Positions 1 to 11,500 of a stretch of 64,000 bases of DNA are shown here, piece by piece. The translations under genes and the position numbers were made by a program. The DNA is from Deinandra increscens subsp. villosa (lineage: Eukaryota > Streptophyta > Magnoliopsida > Asterales > Asteraceae). The notes under the pieces were generated by a model that saw only the letters and a program-made list of their open reading frames with translations, was not told the DNA's origin and did not search any database. The first letter of the stretch is position 1, and each line of letters begins with the position of its first letter. The stretch is taken from assembly GCA_039602395.1 (NCBI GenBank), contig JBCNJP010000020.1:19198483-19262482 (forward strand), given 5' to 3'.

Positions 1-2
1 TG

Positions 3-149
3 AAAACGGAATTACGTAATATGATGGGTGATGGATACATGAACGATTATTGTATTTGTTACATTGGAAAGAAGTTCTTTCAACAAGTTTTGATTGAAGA
101 TGTAATGCAACGATTTCCACCGATGAAAACCCGTAGGCAACAACTATAG
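3..149 (+). pseudogene. 3' end of a hAT-type (zf-MYM1/DUF4371-like) transposase
   Basis: An open frame enters from the left edge and stops with TAG at 147-149. It encodes about 48 residues ending in MKTRRQQL. I recognise this ending from the C-terminus of plant zinc-finger MYM-type 1-like hAT transposases, which commonly end in a sequence like MKTRRGQL. Only the end of the dimerisation region is inside the window, so I cannot tell whether the gene is intact upstream. The copia and hAT scraps that follow suggest a graveyard of old elements. Confidence 0.5.
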
Positions 150-379
150 GTACTTTTATCATTCGAAAAGCTAGACATTCGTATTTATATTATGTGTTTT
201 CCTAATTTCTAATGACAATGTTTTCTTAATTTAATTCTTGTAGTGTATATTCGTATTGTTATTGTGTTATTAACCTTACCCGACCGGACCGACCAAAAAG
301 AAAATTTTGACATTTAGTTGTTAGAATTTCGACCACTGAAAAGTAAGTGAACTCAGTGAAAAAAATCATGGATCCGCTG

Positions 380-790
380 CACACATGATGAACACCTCAC
401 CAAGTCCATCATCAAATTGGCTATTTGATAGTGGAGCCTAACATCATGTCACAAACAACTTGGTCAATTTGTCTTTTCATGCATCTTACGGCGGAACTGA
501 AGAGCTTGTTATTAAATATTGATGATAGTTCATGTTTACCGATCACGCATATTGGGTCGATTATAATTCACACTTCACACCCCTTAATGCTCACCAATGT
601 TTTATGCGTTCCTCTTATCTCTTGTAATATAATTTTAGTCTCTCGTTTATGTTCACGTAACAATTTTCAAACTGAATTTTACTCAGTTTAACTTTGTCAT
701 AAAGGATCGGAGCTCCAACACCCCTATCTTTCAAGGCTCGGTAGTCAAGGGGATATATGACTTACGCCACCCTCTCAAGCCCACAATTTT
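380..790 (+). pseudogene. Ty1/copia gag-pol fragment (protease and start of integrase)
   Basis: Translation in joined frames gives a copia protease core. NWLFDSGA (the aspartic protease D-S-G site) is followed at once by a stop where Thr or Ser is expected, then HHVTNN. Further on come LPITHIGS and LMLTNVLCVP, then a segment related to the GAG-pre-integrase region (VIKDRSS...GIYDL). Several stops and at least one frameshift break it. No LTRs are visible next to it. It is a dead internal fragment. Confidence 0.7.
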
Positions 791-818
791 GTTTAACTAA
801 TACACTTCTAATGTATTA

Positions 819-896
819 GAGAATATTGATTATGAATGGTTGATCAAAAACTTTGCTATTAAAAATATTGCTAGAAGAGGCATACGATTTGTTTAA
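819..896 (+). pseudogene. hAT transposase C-terminal tail fragment
   Basis: A short frame (about 25 codons, stop at 894-896) reads ENIDYEWLIKNFAIKN and ends in RFV. It resembles the last residues of the hAT dimerisation domain (typically a D-x-x-D/E-LI-x-x-FA-x-K pattern). A second copy of the same tail and its 3' flank occurs at 43592-43666, so this is a dispersed repeat rather than a gene. Confidence 0.4.
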
Positions 897-1064
897 CTAT
901 TTAAATTCAAACATTTTACTATAATACATTGGTTTTCTTTATTAATATTATAATTTTTATCACATTATTAACTTTTTATACATGAGTTTTAACTTTATAA
1001 CTATGAATTATAAAAGGCTAATATCTTTTCTATCTTATATATTGAACCCTGAATTTTTTTATTT

Positions 1065-1072
<8 letters not shown>

Positions 1073-1098
<26 letters not shown>
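1073..1098. repeat. (TA)n microsatellite
   Basis: An uninterrupted run of TA dinucleotides followed by a T tract, about 200 bases upstream of the first desaturase start. Confidence 0.9.
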
Positions 1099-1159
1099 TT
1101 TTTGTAGTTGCTTTAAATTTGTATGGTTCACAACTTGTCACACCTTCACCATGTGGCCT

Positions 1160-1212
1160 TTTTTACTTTATATATTCATTGCGTGTCTGTTAATCCAGGT
1201 AAAATTTGCATG
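1160..1212 (+). promoter_or_regulatory. Conserved 5' block upstream of desaturase copy 1
   Basis: A TATA-like TTTATATATT lies just before a block containing GCGTGTCTGTTAATCCAGG and AATTTGCATG. The same block recurs upstream of copy 3 (25775-25815), and in a shorter form upstream of copy 2 (8448-8490). Conservation across three tandem copies suggests core promoter plus 5' UTR. The position of the transcription start is inferred, not seen. Confidence 0.45.
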
Positions 1213-1293
1213 CATGTCGTCCTCATGATCCTATCCATGAAAAACTCTCATTCACTTTAAGCCTAATAACACAAATTGATCATAATATACCCC

Positions 1294-4200
1294 ATGAAAC
1301 CACACACTTCAAAATCACCAATAATCATGTTGATAGCTCCACCTATCACCACCAAGTTCCTCCCAAAACTTCACCACCACCACCACCTATGTCCACCTTC
1401 TCACTTCCACTCCCAAAGTATGCAACTTTCACACACAAAACCAAGAATCATAACCACCCAAAACCACCCTAAAACCCACACCCCGATCATCGTGGCGCCA
1501 GAGAACAACCGAGGGACAAGACTCGTGGTGTCCGAAGTGGCGGTGGACAAGCGGACGAGTGGATTCGATTGGAAAGACTTCGATATGGTGACAGCGGTGG
1601 CGGTGGTGGGGATGCATTTGCTATGTGGGTTTGCACCATTTACATTCAGTTGGAAAGTTTTGCAGCTCGCGATTGGGTTGAATTTGATAACTCATCTTCT
1701 TGGAATTAATGTGTCTTTTCATAGACATCTGTCACACAAAAGCTTCAAGATCCCAAAATGGCTAGAATACACATTCGCTTATTGTGGAACTCAAGCTCTT
1801 CAGGTGATTATTTTTTTTATTACAATAAAACGACAGGTAAACGGGTAACAAAGGTAAACGGGTAACAAGCTGTGTCGCATTTCCCTTTTAGATAACAAAA
1901 TCGATCCTACAAACATGATTGATTTTATATGATATTATTTGTGTTGATTTGAATGGTGAATTGTTTAGGGGAACCCGATAGACTGGGTGAGAGCTCATCG
2001 GTATCACCATCAGTATAGTGATACAGAGAGAGATCCTTATGGCAGGAGCAAGGGATTTTGGTATGGTCATGTTTTTTGGATGTTTGATACCAATAACATT
2101 ACAAATATGGTAAGTTTTTTATTATTTTTTGTTTAATTTTTAGGGTAATGTTATAAAATAACAAACAAGTCGTTAGGTTTTAATAGAGCACTCACCCCTC
2201 ATTATTCATTTCAGTGGTGTCCCTATAGACTATCTCATTCCCTAAAATAAGGTGAATATGAGGAATAAGAGACAATAGATTTCTGAAAAATAAATCCAAT
2301 TTAGTGATAGGGTGAGTAATATGGGAATAAAAAAGCGCTTAACGTAGTAACTACCAAACTCTTAAAGTATTGAGTGTACGATGTAAATTCAATGTTACAC
2401 AACTGTATATATCATATCCTCAACTCCTGTGCCAAATTCGTTAATATTGAAGATAAAAATAAATTAATGCTACACAACTGTAGCTATTGGTAATATCAAC
2501 GGAACACCTATTTCTAGAAGTAACTTATGTTTTGGCATTTCTAATAGCCAAGTCCATTTATTGGATGAGTATAAATTTTCATCGAAGTGTAGGAACTAAT
2601 GTTTTTAAAATATATTAAATAGCAAGTAAAATAAAATTTTAAAATATAATATTGAATTACATAAATGTACTAAAGAGTAAATTACAGTTTATGTACTTGT
2701 AGTTTATATAGTAAATTATACTTTTAGTTTCATGTTACAAATGTTGATGATTGGAATTAAATTGTTATTCATTGATTATAACTAAATGCAAGTTTAAAAT
2801 TTGGATTTGGAAAATTAAATTTTTGAAAATCTTCATTTACTGATTTGTAAACATTAATCATTAAATTTTGATTATAGTAGCTAAAAGTAAGCAACTTCCA
2901 TTGTGGTGTAGTAGTAGGAAATCTGTGTTCTCTACTTGAGACACATGTTCGATTCTTACGGGCAATACTTTAGAACGGACATTGGCGATGAGGGGAGACT
3001 TGGGGCTGAAAGGTCACAAGGTTCGATCCCTGAGCTCCCAGGTTTTACCACCCGGCCGCTCGCGGAGATGGATTTTACCTGGAATGAGCTCAACTCGTGT
3101 AAATAGTCCCCGGGTTTTCCGGGGCATTCATTGGCCGTTCAAAAAAAAATATAGCTAAAAGCTGTGAGTTACGAGGGAATTCCTTTTTACAAAAAAAATT
3201 TGATAAGTATCTTTGGAATTATTAATACCATAAATGATTATCAAATTTGTTAAGTTTGTCATGATTAAATTTTCATTTATATTAAAAGAAGATTAATTTT
3301 TATGTATAGGTTACTTAAAATAAGGAGAAAGTGAATATGAGGTTGTTGGACATTTAACTTAGATGTAAATTTAATCAAAACGATATAGTTTTGATTAAAA
3401 ACAATTTAAATTTAGAAGTATCTTTATATTTAAAATTGACGGATTTATATAAGGAAAAAAAAGAAAAATTTCAAATTTGATTGATTTTTATCAAATTTGA
3501 TGATAAGTTATATGTCTAACAGCATCATACTCACTTTTTCCTTAAAATAAACATGCAATCATTAATTTTTATATTTTTACTGGATTTTGGAAAAAAGTAA
3601 TGAAAGATCAGTTTTATACTACTAGTAGGAATCTGCGTGATGTTTAGTGATAATAATTTTCAACGCGATATTGATTTCTGTATTTGAAAGACAATTTTTA
3701 TATTTGATTTATCTTTTACTTAAATATATAAATTATTAAAATTAATTTATCATTAAACTGAATATGTAAATTTACCTTTTCCATTAAATAATAATTTTAA
3801 TTTTTTATTTAAAAATCATTATATCATTTAAACTCTTAACTTTTTAAGTTAGCAATAAATTTATTATCGTTATATGTGTTATAATATAGTATAAACTTTT
3901 TTTATTTTATTTTTTAATATTTAAAATTCAATAGTTCAGTTTTGTTCCAATTGGAATAATATACATTGTAGCTAGATCTCTCCTTTATTATTATTTTAGC
4001 CCTTTTTATTTTATTTAATTCTTAGAGATTAGTATCTGATTAACAGATTACACTTAATGCAGCTTGAGGAGCGAAATAATGTTAGAGATTTGGAGAAACA
4101 ATGTTTTTATAGGTTTTTAAGTAAAACCTACATCGTACATCCGATAGCACTTGCTCTTGTTCTACATACATTTGGAGGAATTCCGTTTGTTGTATGGGGA

Positions 4201-6232
4201 ATGGTATGAAACCTTTAGCCCTTTTTTTCTTAAAACATTCAAATCATATATTAAGCTTTATACAATATCTATATTTATACTATATTATATTTTAATACAT
4301 ATTAAATGGACACAATTATTTTTTTACTTGGTTTTTAAGAGTTTTCATAGGTCAAATTTGTCTTCAATAATTATAAAATTAAATACAAAAGGTAATTGAT
4401 TAAGTAACTAATAAGGAATTTCTTAAAAATCTAATTATGTAAAAACAATATTCTGTTTAACTAAAATTCAAAATTGTTTTTATTTTATATAATTATATAT
4501 TTATTTTATATTGTAAATTTTTGTTAATCATTCAAATCTATATGGATATTTCACGAATTAATTTTCTCAAACGCTTAATTTACCGGTTGTTGTATTATTG
4601 TGTTATGTTTCTAGCCGCATCGCACGGACATCTAAATAGTATATATATATACACACGCATATATATGCATGTATGGGTAAGATAGGGTTCATGAGAAACT
4701 AACTTTTTTAAGAAACGCAGATTTGCGTATATATAAACACATGTGTTTACATAAGTCAACATGTGTTTACATATTTAATGGGAAGTTATGATACAAAATC
4801 CTTAATTTTTTTCATACTGAATGGTACGAAATAACAAAAACACATGTGTTTACATAAGTCTAACATGTGTTTATATATGTAAGGGAAAATTAATAATTTT
4901 AAATTATAGTACAAGGTCTTTTTTTTTGGGGCGAATGGTACAAAATAACCAGAATGCACCACGTGTACTTAGAAAAAGGGTAAAATTATACACACGTGTT
5001 TGATGATAATCACTCAAGTTATATTGATAATCAAGCAAACTATATATAATAACGACGCAATGTATCTCTAACAATCACGCAAGTTATACGAAAGCACATT
5101 GACGAGTTTTAGAAGAAAAAAAATATAGCAATACTATACTCGAATTAAAAAGAATAAAAGATCGGTTTTATGGTGTAATTTAAAAAGAAATTGATATCAT
5201 ATAAAAAAAGTTATAGACGTTAAAAAAATTGGGGGAACTTGAAAAAAATAACAATTGTAGGCTATACCAATTCTACTCCTCCAGCTCTTTTCACGTTGTA
5301 AAATTCCTTTCTTACATTTGAATTAGATCAGATTAAATCTGAACCATTATTTCTTAATTCAATGGTTAAGGATTCTTCTTACACTTTGTACCAAAAAAAA
5401 ACCTTTGTATTTTATCTTTCACCTATATATGTATATGTAAACACATCACATATATTTACGTATACTTAATACATGTTCTTTTAAGAAAATTTTGGTTTTA
5501 ATTTGTTCATTGTAGAATCCAAAAAAAAGTATAGAATAAACCCTTTTGGGCCTTAGAATCTCTTCATATATAACGACTGTGATTAATTTATTTATTTCAA
5601 TTTTTCTTTCTTCCTCCCCTTAGCAAATTTCACATGCAAAAATAAGTAATTAATTTCGCATGTGAAATAAGGGTTTTTTGATTTTACACTCTCTGGGGTT
5701 CCACAATGAACCTCTCCTATATCTATATCTATATTTATATATATAATATTATATTTGTATGTATCAAAGAATAAATATATTTGATGTATATTTACTAGAA
5801 AACTAAACATGTCAATCTCCATAATTGTAAGCAGGGTGTGAGAATAGTTTGGGGATATCACATGACATGGCTAGTGAACTCATTTAGTCATGGTTGGGGT
5901 GATCAAAGATGGGATACAAGAGATCTTTCCCGTAACAACACGTATGTGAGACACAAATTTCATTTATATATCTAGTTGTATAACAAACATTGATATGAAT
6001 ATGCACATGGCCGACCAGATGGATGGGGATACTAGCATATGGAGAAGGGTGGCATAATAACCATCACGCATTTGAGTATTCAGCACGACATGGCTTAGAA
6101 TGGTGGCAAGTTGATGCTGCATGGTATGTGATCCGATTTCTTGAGATTATTGGTTTAGCTAGTGATGTTAAACTACCAACCGCAATTGATATCCAGAGAA
6201 AAACTTTTCCTTTGAATGATCCATCTCCATAA
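1294..6232 (+). CDS. Plastid acyl-lipid desaturase, FAD5/ADS type, copy 1
   Basis: Spliced model: 1294-1803, 1969-2109, 4063-4203, 5835-5941, 6019-6232. This gives 370 residues, the usual size for FAD5/ADS3 (palmitoyl-MGDG delta-7 desaturase) and relatives. These enzymes insert a double bond into lipid-bound C16/C18 acyl chains using two irons, O2 and ferredoxin-fed electrons. The first 70 or so residues are rich in Ser, Thr, His and basic residues and look like a plastid transit peptide. Histidine boxes: HRHLSH (143-148), HRYHH (180-184) and HNNHH (312-316), plus NSxxH at 279-283. A hydrophobic stretch runs from about 99 to 118. Every splice site is GT-AG and the frame closes exactly. An in-frame ATG lies upstream at 1276; I chose 1294 because copy 3 starts at the matching codon. 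The loop after box 2 (DPYGRSKGFWYGH) differs from copy 3. Regiospecificity cannot be read from sequence. Confidence 0.9.
2888..3151 (+). mobile_element. tRNA-derived SINE in intron 2 of desaturase copy 1
   Basis: The element begins with a tRNA-like head (box A-like TGGTGTAGTAGTAGG, box B-like GTTCGATTC) and has a second B-box-like GGTTCGATCCC. It ends in GGCCGTTC followed by an A tract. It is flanked by a direct repeat TAGCTAAAAG at 2878-2887 and 3152-3161, the target-site duplication expected of retroposition. Related heads and GCCGTTC-type tails occur elsewhere in this window. Confidence 0.75.
4735..4880. repeat. Duplicated ACACATGTGTTTACATA motif
   Basis: The palindrome-like ACACATGTGTTTACATAAGT recurs at about 4738 and 4841, each followed by a second CATGTGTTTA. 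It lies in intron 3 of copy 1 and resembles the ATGTAAACA-rich tandem array in intron 2 of copy 2 (9840-9948). Confidence 0.6.
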
Positions 6233-6999
6233 ATCTACTTCTGATTATGTAATTTGAGAAGATTCATTGTAAATCTCACATTTGAAGATATGCAAGCATT
6301 GTATGGAAAGTAATTGTTGCTATCTCCCATTGACAATACATGATTTAAATTTCTTCGCTCTATGTATTTTAAATTTATATTTTTGCATCTTTCTAAATCC
6401 ATCAATCCAAAATTGTGAAATAAATTGATACCAATCAATTGGTTATGTTTCAAATTTTTAACGGTTTTATTTTAGTTTAGGAAATTAAAAAAAAATGTTA
6501 CTAACGATTTGATGTATCTTATTATTTATAATACTGAAAAGGTTTATTAAAATTGAAGAAGCTTAACACTTCAATTTTTAAAACCTAGTTTATGATGAAA
6601 TGTCATGTTAACAATAAACTATTTGATTGTGGATGAAAGGTTGAAGATGACTTGAAATCCTAAGAAACTACGTTCGATATGATAAAATATAATTGTTGAA
6701 GTAAAAACCTAGATTCATGTCATTATTTTGTTATATAGGATCGTATGGGTTCTATCTAATGTTAAATTTATTCAAGGATGGAAGACGAGGAAGTTAGATT
6801 AAATACATTCTTATAGTTGTGCAGAAATTAATATTAATAAACTGTATAAAGAAAATTTTTATCAAATTACATTGTTTGGGCGAAGTGATAAATAATATTC
6901 ATAAATGGTCTTGAGAGGAAACTGGAGTGTTCAATTATGGAATTATGGGATGAGTCAAAAATTTATAACCAAGTTTGATAATAAGTGTTATTTGATAGA

Positions 7000-7087
7000 G
7001 GTTTTGTCCTTTTAGGTGGAGTTCCTGGGTTTAAACTCAGTCAGTAATGTATTGTGATGTAAATATTAATTTGCTGTTAAAAAAAAT
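7000..7087 (+). mobile_element. SINE fragment
   Basis: A B-box-like CCTGGGTTTAAACTCAG is followed by a short body ending in TTGCTGTT plus an A tract. The 5' limit is unclear. It resembles the tail of the SINE at 26785-26935. Confidence 0.4.
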
Positions 7088-7230
7088 AGTTTACATTAAC
7101 TTTTTTTAATTATAAAAACCACTTAACTTTCAGTTAAATTACTTTTAACTTTTTTTTAATTGTAAAACCACACGACTAATTTCAATGTGTTTGTGAAAAA
7201 AAATTCTCCTATTGGATAACTACATCATAT

Positions 7231-7675
7231 GCAAGACTTTTCTATAAATCTAGGAAAACTATATACCTAATTAAGAGGATTAAGGGTTTTTAGTTAAACA
7301 AGTTTTAATCAACCAAATGGATAAGAATACCTAGATATACTTTATATATGGTGTTTGAATCAATAATAGATGCTATATTCCAGAGTTTGAATGATTAATG
7401 ATTAATGAAAACACTACACTAGACTATACTCATATTGCTTTCACTCTCTTCACTCATATACAAGATTTTGTCTTATAAATTTAGGAAAACAACTAACCTA
7501 AATCATGAGAATTAAGGGTTGTTACTTGAACAAGTTTTAATCAACTAAATGGATAAGAATGGTAAGATATATTTTATATATGGTGTTTGAATCAATAGGG
7601 GATGTTTAAGAGGTTGAATGATTAATGAAAACACTACAATAAACTACGCTCATATCGTTTTCACTCTTTTCATTC
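7231..7675. repeat. Diverged tandem duplication, period about 230 bp
   Basis: Two blocks starting at about 7231 and 7461 share CAAGA-TTTT, ATAAATYTAGGAAAAC, CAAGTTTTAATCAAC and GGTGTTTGAATCAATA in the same order. They differ at many positions, so the duplication is old. No coding potential. Confidence 0.7.
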
Positions 7676-8373
7676 ACACTTTCTCCCTATCCACTATTGA
7701 ATTAAATAAAAACTATCTATAATTAATTAAAAACATATATTACTACACTCTCTCTTTTCATGCTCGTAACCGTAATTTTGAAACAAAAACACCTCTTGTT
7801 TTACCGCCGGTGGTTGTCATTTGCGCCACAATGATGCCACCGAACACAAATTCATTTGCTAAACAAACATGATTATACTTATTAGTCATCAAATCATGTG
7901 TTTGTTTCGTTTGTATAAAAACAAATGGGTAAGAAACAAAAAAGAAAAACAATTTAATATTTTACAATACACTTGAGTACATGACATCTACCTAGCTAGA
8001 TTGTCATGTGACGTGTAACACTATAAGATGTAGAGTTTACTGTTCATAACCATTTTAACTCATATAGGATTAATTTGTTCATTTTGGTCACGTGTGATTG
8101 AATGCTTTTTTCGCTTCTTCTCTACTTAAAAAGATAAAAGATGGGTTTGCTAACGTGTTAGTGATGTCGTCGTCACTTTTATTCACCGTTTTTTGAAACC
8201 TGAAGTAATGAGTTACGATTGATAATCGATTGATAATTGTTTTGAGCAACTTTTTCTTTTAATTCCAGGATTTTGATGTTATTTTTACGTTTCTTTTTTT
8301 AATCAGGTTATTTTTATCGTTTTTGTGGGTGTATACATACCGGTTTGAGTCCTCTAAAAATTACATTATGATC

Positions 8374-8405
8374 CGTCACAACGCACGGGTTACTAATAAT
8401 ACTAG
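8374..8405 (+). mobile_element. Helitron-like 3' terminus upstream of desaturase copy 2
   Basis: A short stem (CCGT...ACGG around CACAACGC) is followed about 15 bases later by CTAG, then T. Helitrons end in a hairpin followed by CTRR and insert before T. The matching 5' end was not located, so the element's extent is unknown. Confidence 0.45.
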
Positions 8406-8447
8406 TTGCTTAATTTAAAAGGAATTTTATAAAGATTGTTCACCCCT

Positions 8448-8490
8448 ATTTATTGCTTGTTTGTTAATCCGGGTAACATTTGCATGATCC
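8448..8490 (+). promoter_or_regulatory. Shortened conserved 5' block of desaturase copy 2
   Basis: TTGTTAATCC and ATTTGCATGATCCC match the 5' blocks of copies 1 and 3. The further-upstream part shared by those copies (containing TCACCATGTG) is missing and is replaced by the Helitron-like end at 8405. Copy 2 therefore probably has different upstream regulation. Confidence 0.45.
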
Positions 8491-8556
8491 CATTATCGTC
8501 TTCATCCTACCCACGAAAAACTCCCATTCAGTTTGAAATCTTATTATCTGCAGCAG

Positions 8557-8592
8557 ATGAAACCACACACTTCACTTCAAAATCACCATTAA
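8557..8592 (+). promoter_or_regulatory. Upstream mini-ORF overlapping the copy 2 start codon
   Basis: An ATG at 8557 corresponds to the start codon used by copies 1 and 3. A 5-base CTTCA duplication shifts the frame, so this ATG now encodes only 11 residues before TAA at 8590-8592. That stop overlaps the next ATG at 8592 as TAATG. If the transcript begins upstream of it, this short frame could lower or re-route initiation. Confidence 0.55.
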
Positions 8593-11500
8593 TGATGTTG
8601 ATAGCTCCTCCACCTATCACCACCAAATTCTTCCCAAAACTTCACCACCACCAACTATGTCCACCTTCTCACTTCCCCTCCCAACATATCCAACTTTCCC
8701 AAACAAAACCAAGAATCATAACCACCCAAAACGACCGCCTTAAAATCCACCACATCCCGGTCAACGTGGTGTCAGAAAACGACGGAGGGCGAAGAATCTT
8801 GATTTCCGACGAGGTGGTGAAAAAGCGGACGAGTGGAATATTCGACTGGAAAGACTTTGATGTGGTGACAGCAGGTGCAGTTGTGGGGATGCATTTGCTA
8901 TGTGGGTTTGCACCATTTACGTTCAACTGGCAAGCTTTACATGTGGCGATTGGGTTGATTTTGGTGAGTCATATTATCGGAATTAATGTTTCTTTTCATA
9001 GGCATTTGTCACACAAAAGCTTCAAGATCCCGAAATGGCTCGAATATACTTTCGCTTATTGTGGAATTCAAGCACTTCAGGTGAATTTATAAAATCTTTA
9101 AACATGTATTCATGATTTTTAAGCAACAATTTTACTTTGATGATATGATATGATGATTTGAATGGTGAATTAATGATTTAGGGGAACCCGATAGATTGGG
9201 TGAGAACTCATCGGTATCATCATCAGTATAGTGATACAGAGAAAGACCCTTATGGCAGGATCAAGGGATTTTGGTATGGTCATGTTCTTTGGATGTTTGA
9301 TGCCAAAAACATTAGAAATATGGTAAGTACTCTTTGGTCTTGTTATTTTTTTTTTCTATTTTTTTTTTTTTTGTAGATGATGTCATAAGAACATACTAGT
9401 TTTAAGGTTCTACATTTGTTATTAGAGTACTCACACCTCATGACTCATTTCTCAACAGAATCCGTTATGAAAGTTTTGGAGTTTTGTTTTATCTAATATA
9501 AGACTTCATCCCATTCTCCAAAATGGGGATTAATTTTAAGATTTTACTGGGTGGAAATGAGAAAAATTATATGTAAAAGATTTATAGAAGCTAAACACAA
9601 AGTAGTAAAAAAGATCGAATAGTATAGTCCATATTCATGTAAATGATACTGCTCTGGCGATACTGTCCCACCCGGTTAAGGAGAACCATTATAGCAGTTA
9701 TGATACATGGCAGCTCATGGGAAAGGGATCTTCTTGTAACCATTCTCACAATATCTATATATATAGACGCACATATATAAAAGATGAGTATCATGATCAA
9801 ATTAAAACAAAAATTTTCTAAAAAAAAACATGTATCAAGTATATGTAAACATATATGATGTGTTTACATACACATATATGTAAACATATATGATGTGTTT
9901 ACATACACATATATGTAAACACATGTGATGTGTTTACATATACATATATTACGATAACATACCGATAGAAAAAAATATAGCAATGCAACTGTTTCGTATA
10001 CACACGTTATATCACGACAACACACAAATAGCATATATAGTTCATGTTTAATCCCTCCCCTATATAGTAGGACCCCTTTTCATTTTAACAATGGATAGTT
10101 TAGTATGTGATTAGTAGTAGATTACACTTAATGCAGCTTGAGGAGCCAAATAATGTTAGAGATTTGGAGAAACAACTTTTTTATAGGTTTTTAAGTAAAA
10201 CCTACATCGTACATCCAATAGTACTTGCTCTTGTTCTATATACATTTGGAGGACTTCCGTTTGTTGTATGGGGAATGGTATGAAACATTTAGCCTTTTTC
10301 TTAAATCGTTTAAATCCTATGTTAACTAAGATGATGTTTATTACAAAACACCAAATTATTACGAGAACAAATTAAACAAGACATATTGGATTTTAATAAT
10401 CTAAACTATGACCTATTGACCGATAATAATCCAAACTATCAGTTTGGCCAGCAGCAGTCTCAACTTTCATTTTCGTTATCAGCAGCAGTCTTAGTCTCGA
10501 AACATCATACATTTACACATGATTTACACTTGTTTTTTGTTTGTTTTTTCTTTTATGCTTTCTTATTTTCTTCAGATTCACCATTACGAGGCAAAAATCA
10601 AGTGTATGTATGCTGATTATCTTACTGAGATTGCTCCTGATAACGAAAATGAAAGTAGAGATTGTTGCTGGCCAAATTGATAGTTTGGATTATTATCGGC
10701 TAATAAATCATAGTTTTGATTATTAAAATCCAATTTGCCATTAAACAACCATAAATGTTATGATTTTATAATCAATGTTTCATATTATGTAAAGCTTGTA
10801 TTTCTTAAATACAAATGTATATGTTTACATATATAAAAAAAACTCATCAAACAAATTTTTTATGTGTTTTAGATTTTTTATAACCGTTTACCTACACATA
10901 CATACGTTAAGTGTAGGTGACTTAACCTACACATGACTTAAACATGTGAAGTCGTATATAAACCAGTGGCGGATCCAGGAAAGAATATCAGGGGTAGCGA
11001 GGACTAACGGGGGTTCGGGGGCAGCGTCCCCAGAAAAAAAATTTAGGTAGTTAACGGGCTTTTAATCATATTTTAAGGGGCTTTTGATCATATTTTTAAG
11101 TAAAAGCCATAAAATTTCTTCCAGGGGTCGCGAAAAATTCGTTTCAGGGGTCGCGAAAAACCGAAAACCTATAAAAAAAAATTTGCACGTCGGGGTAAAA
11201 GTTCAGGGGTAGCGGGCGCTACCCCTAGGCCCTTAGTGGGTCCGCCACTGATATAAACCATGTGTTTATGTATATGTAAATCAGTGTTTTGTCTATACGT
11301 AAATCAGACTTGTATATATATGCTATATTATAATACATTTAAAGAGATGACGATATTGTCTTTTTTACATTAACTTTTAAAAGTTAAAAAAGGTAAATTG
11401 TTTTTAAGTGAATAAACAATTAATAACGAAATTCTATTAGAAATCTACCTATACTAATAAACAATCATTTTGTTGTTTAACAAAATTCTCAAAATCATTT

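Larger units (their letters stand above)
6233..8405. other. Intergenic region between desaturase copies 1 and 2
   Basis: No gene is visible. It holds the SINE fragment at 7000-7087, a tandem duplication at 7231-7675, and a Helitron-like 3' end at 8374-8405. The short minus-strand frame at 7758-7952 has no recognisable features and I do not call it. Confidence 0.6.

Noticed and set aside
2888..2960. Possible tRNA gene
   Set aside because: The A and B boxes are present, but it cannot form a full cloverleaf as read, and it is followed by a SINE body with an A tract and target duplication.
9840..9948. Possible CRISPR-like array (three 35-bp repeats)
   Set aside because: Units are directly adjacent with no spacers, and this is plant intron DNA.
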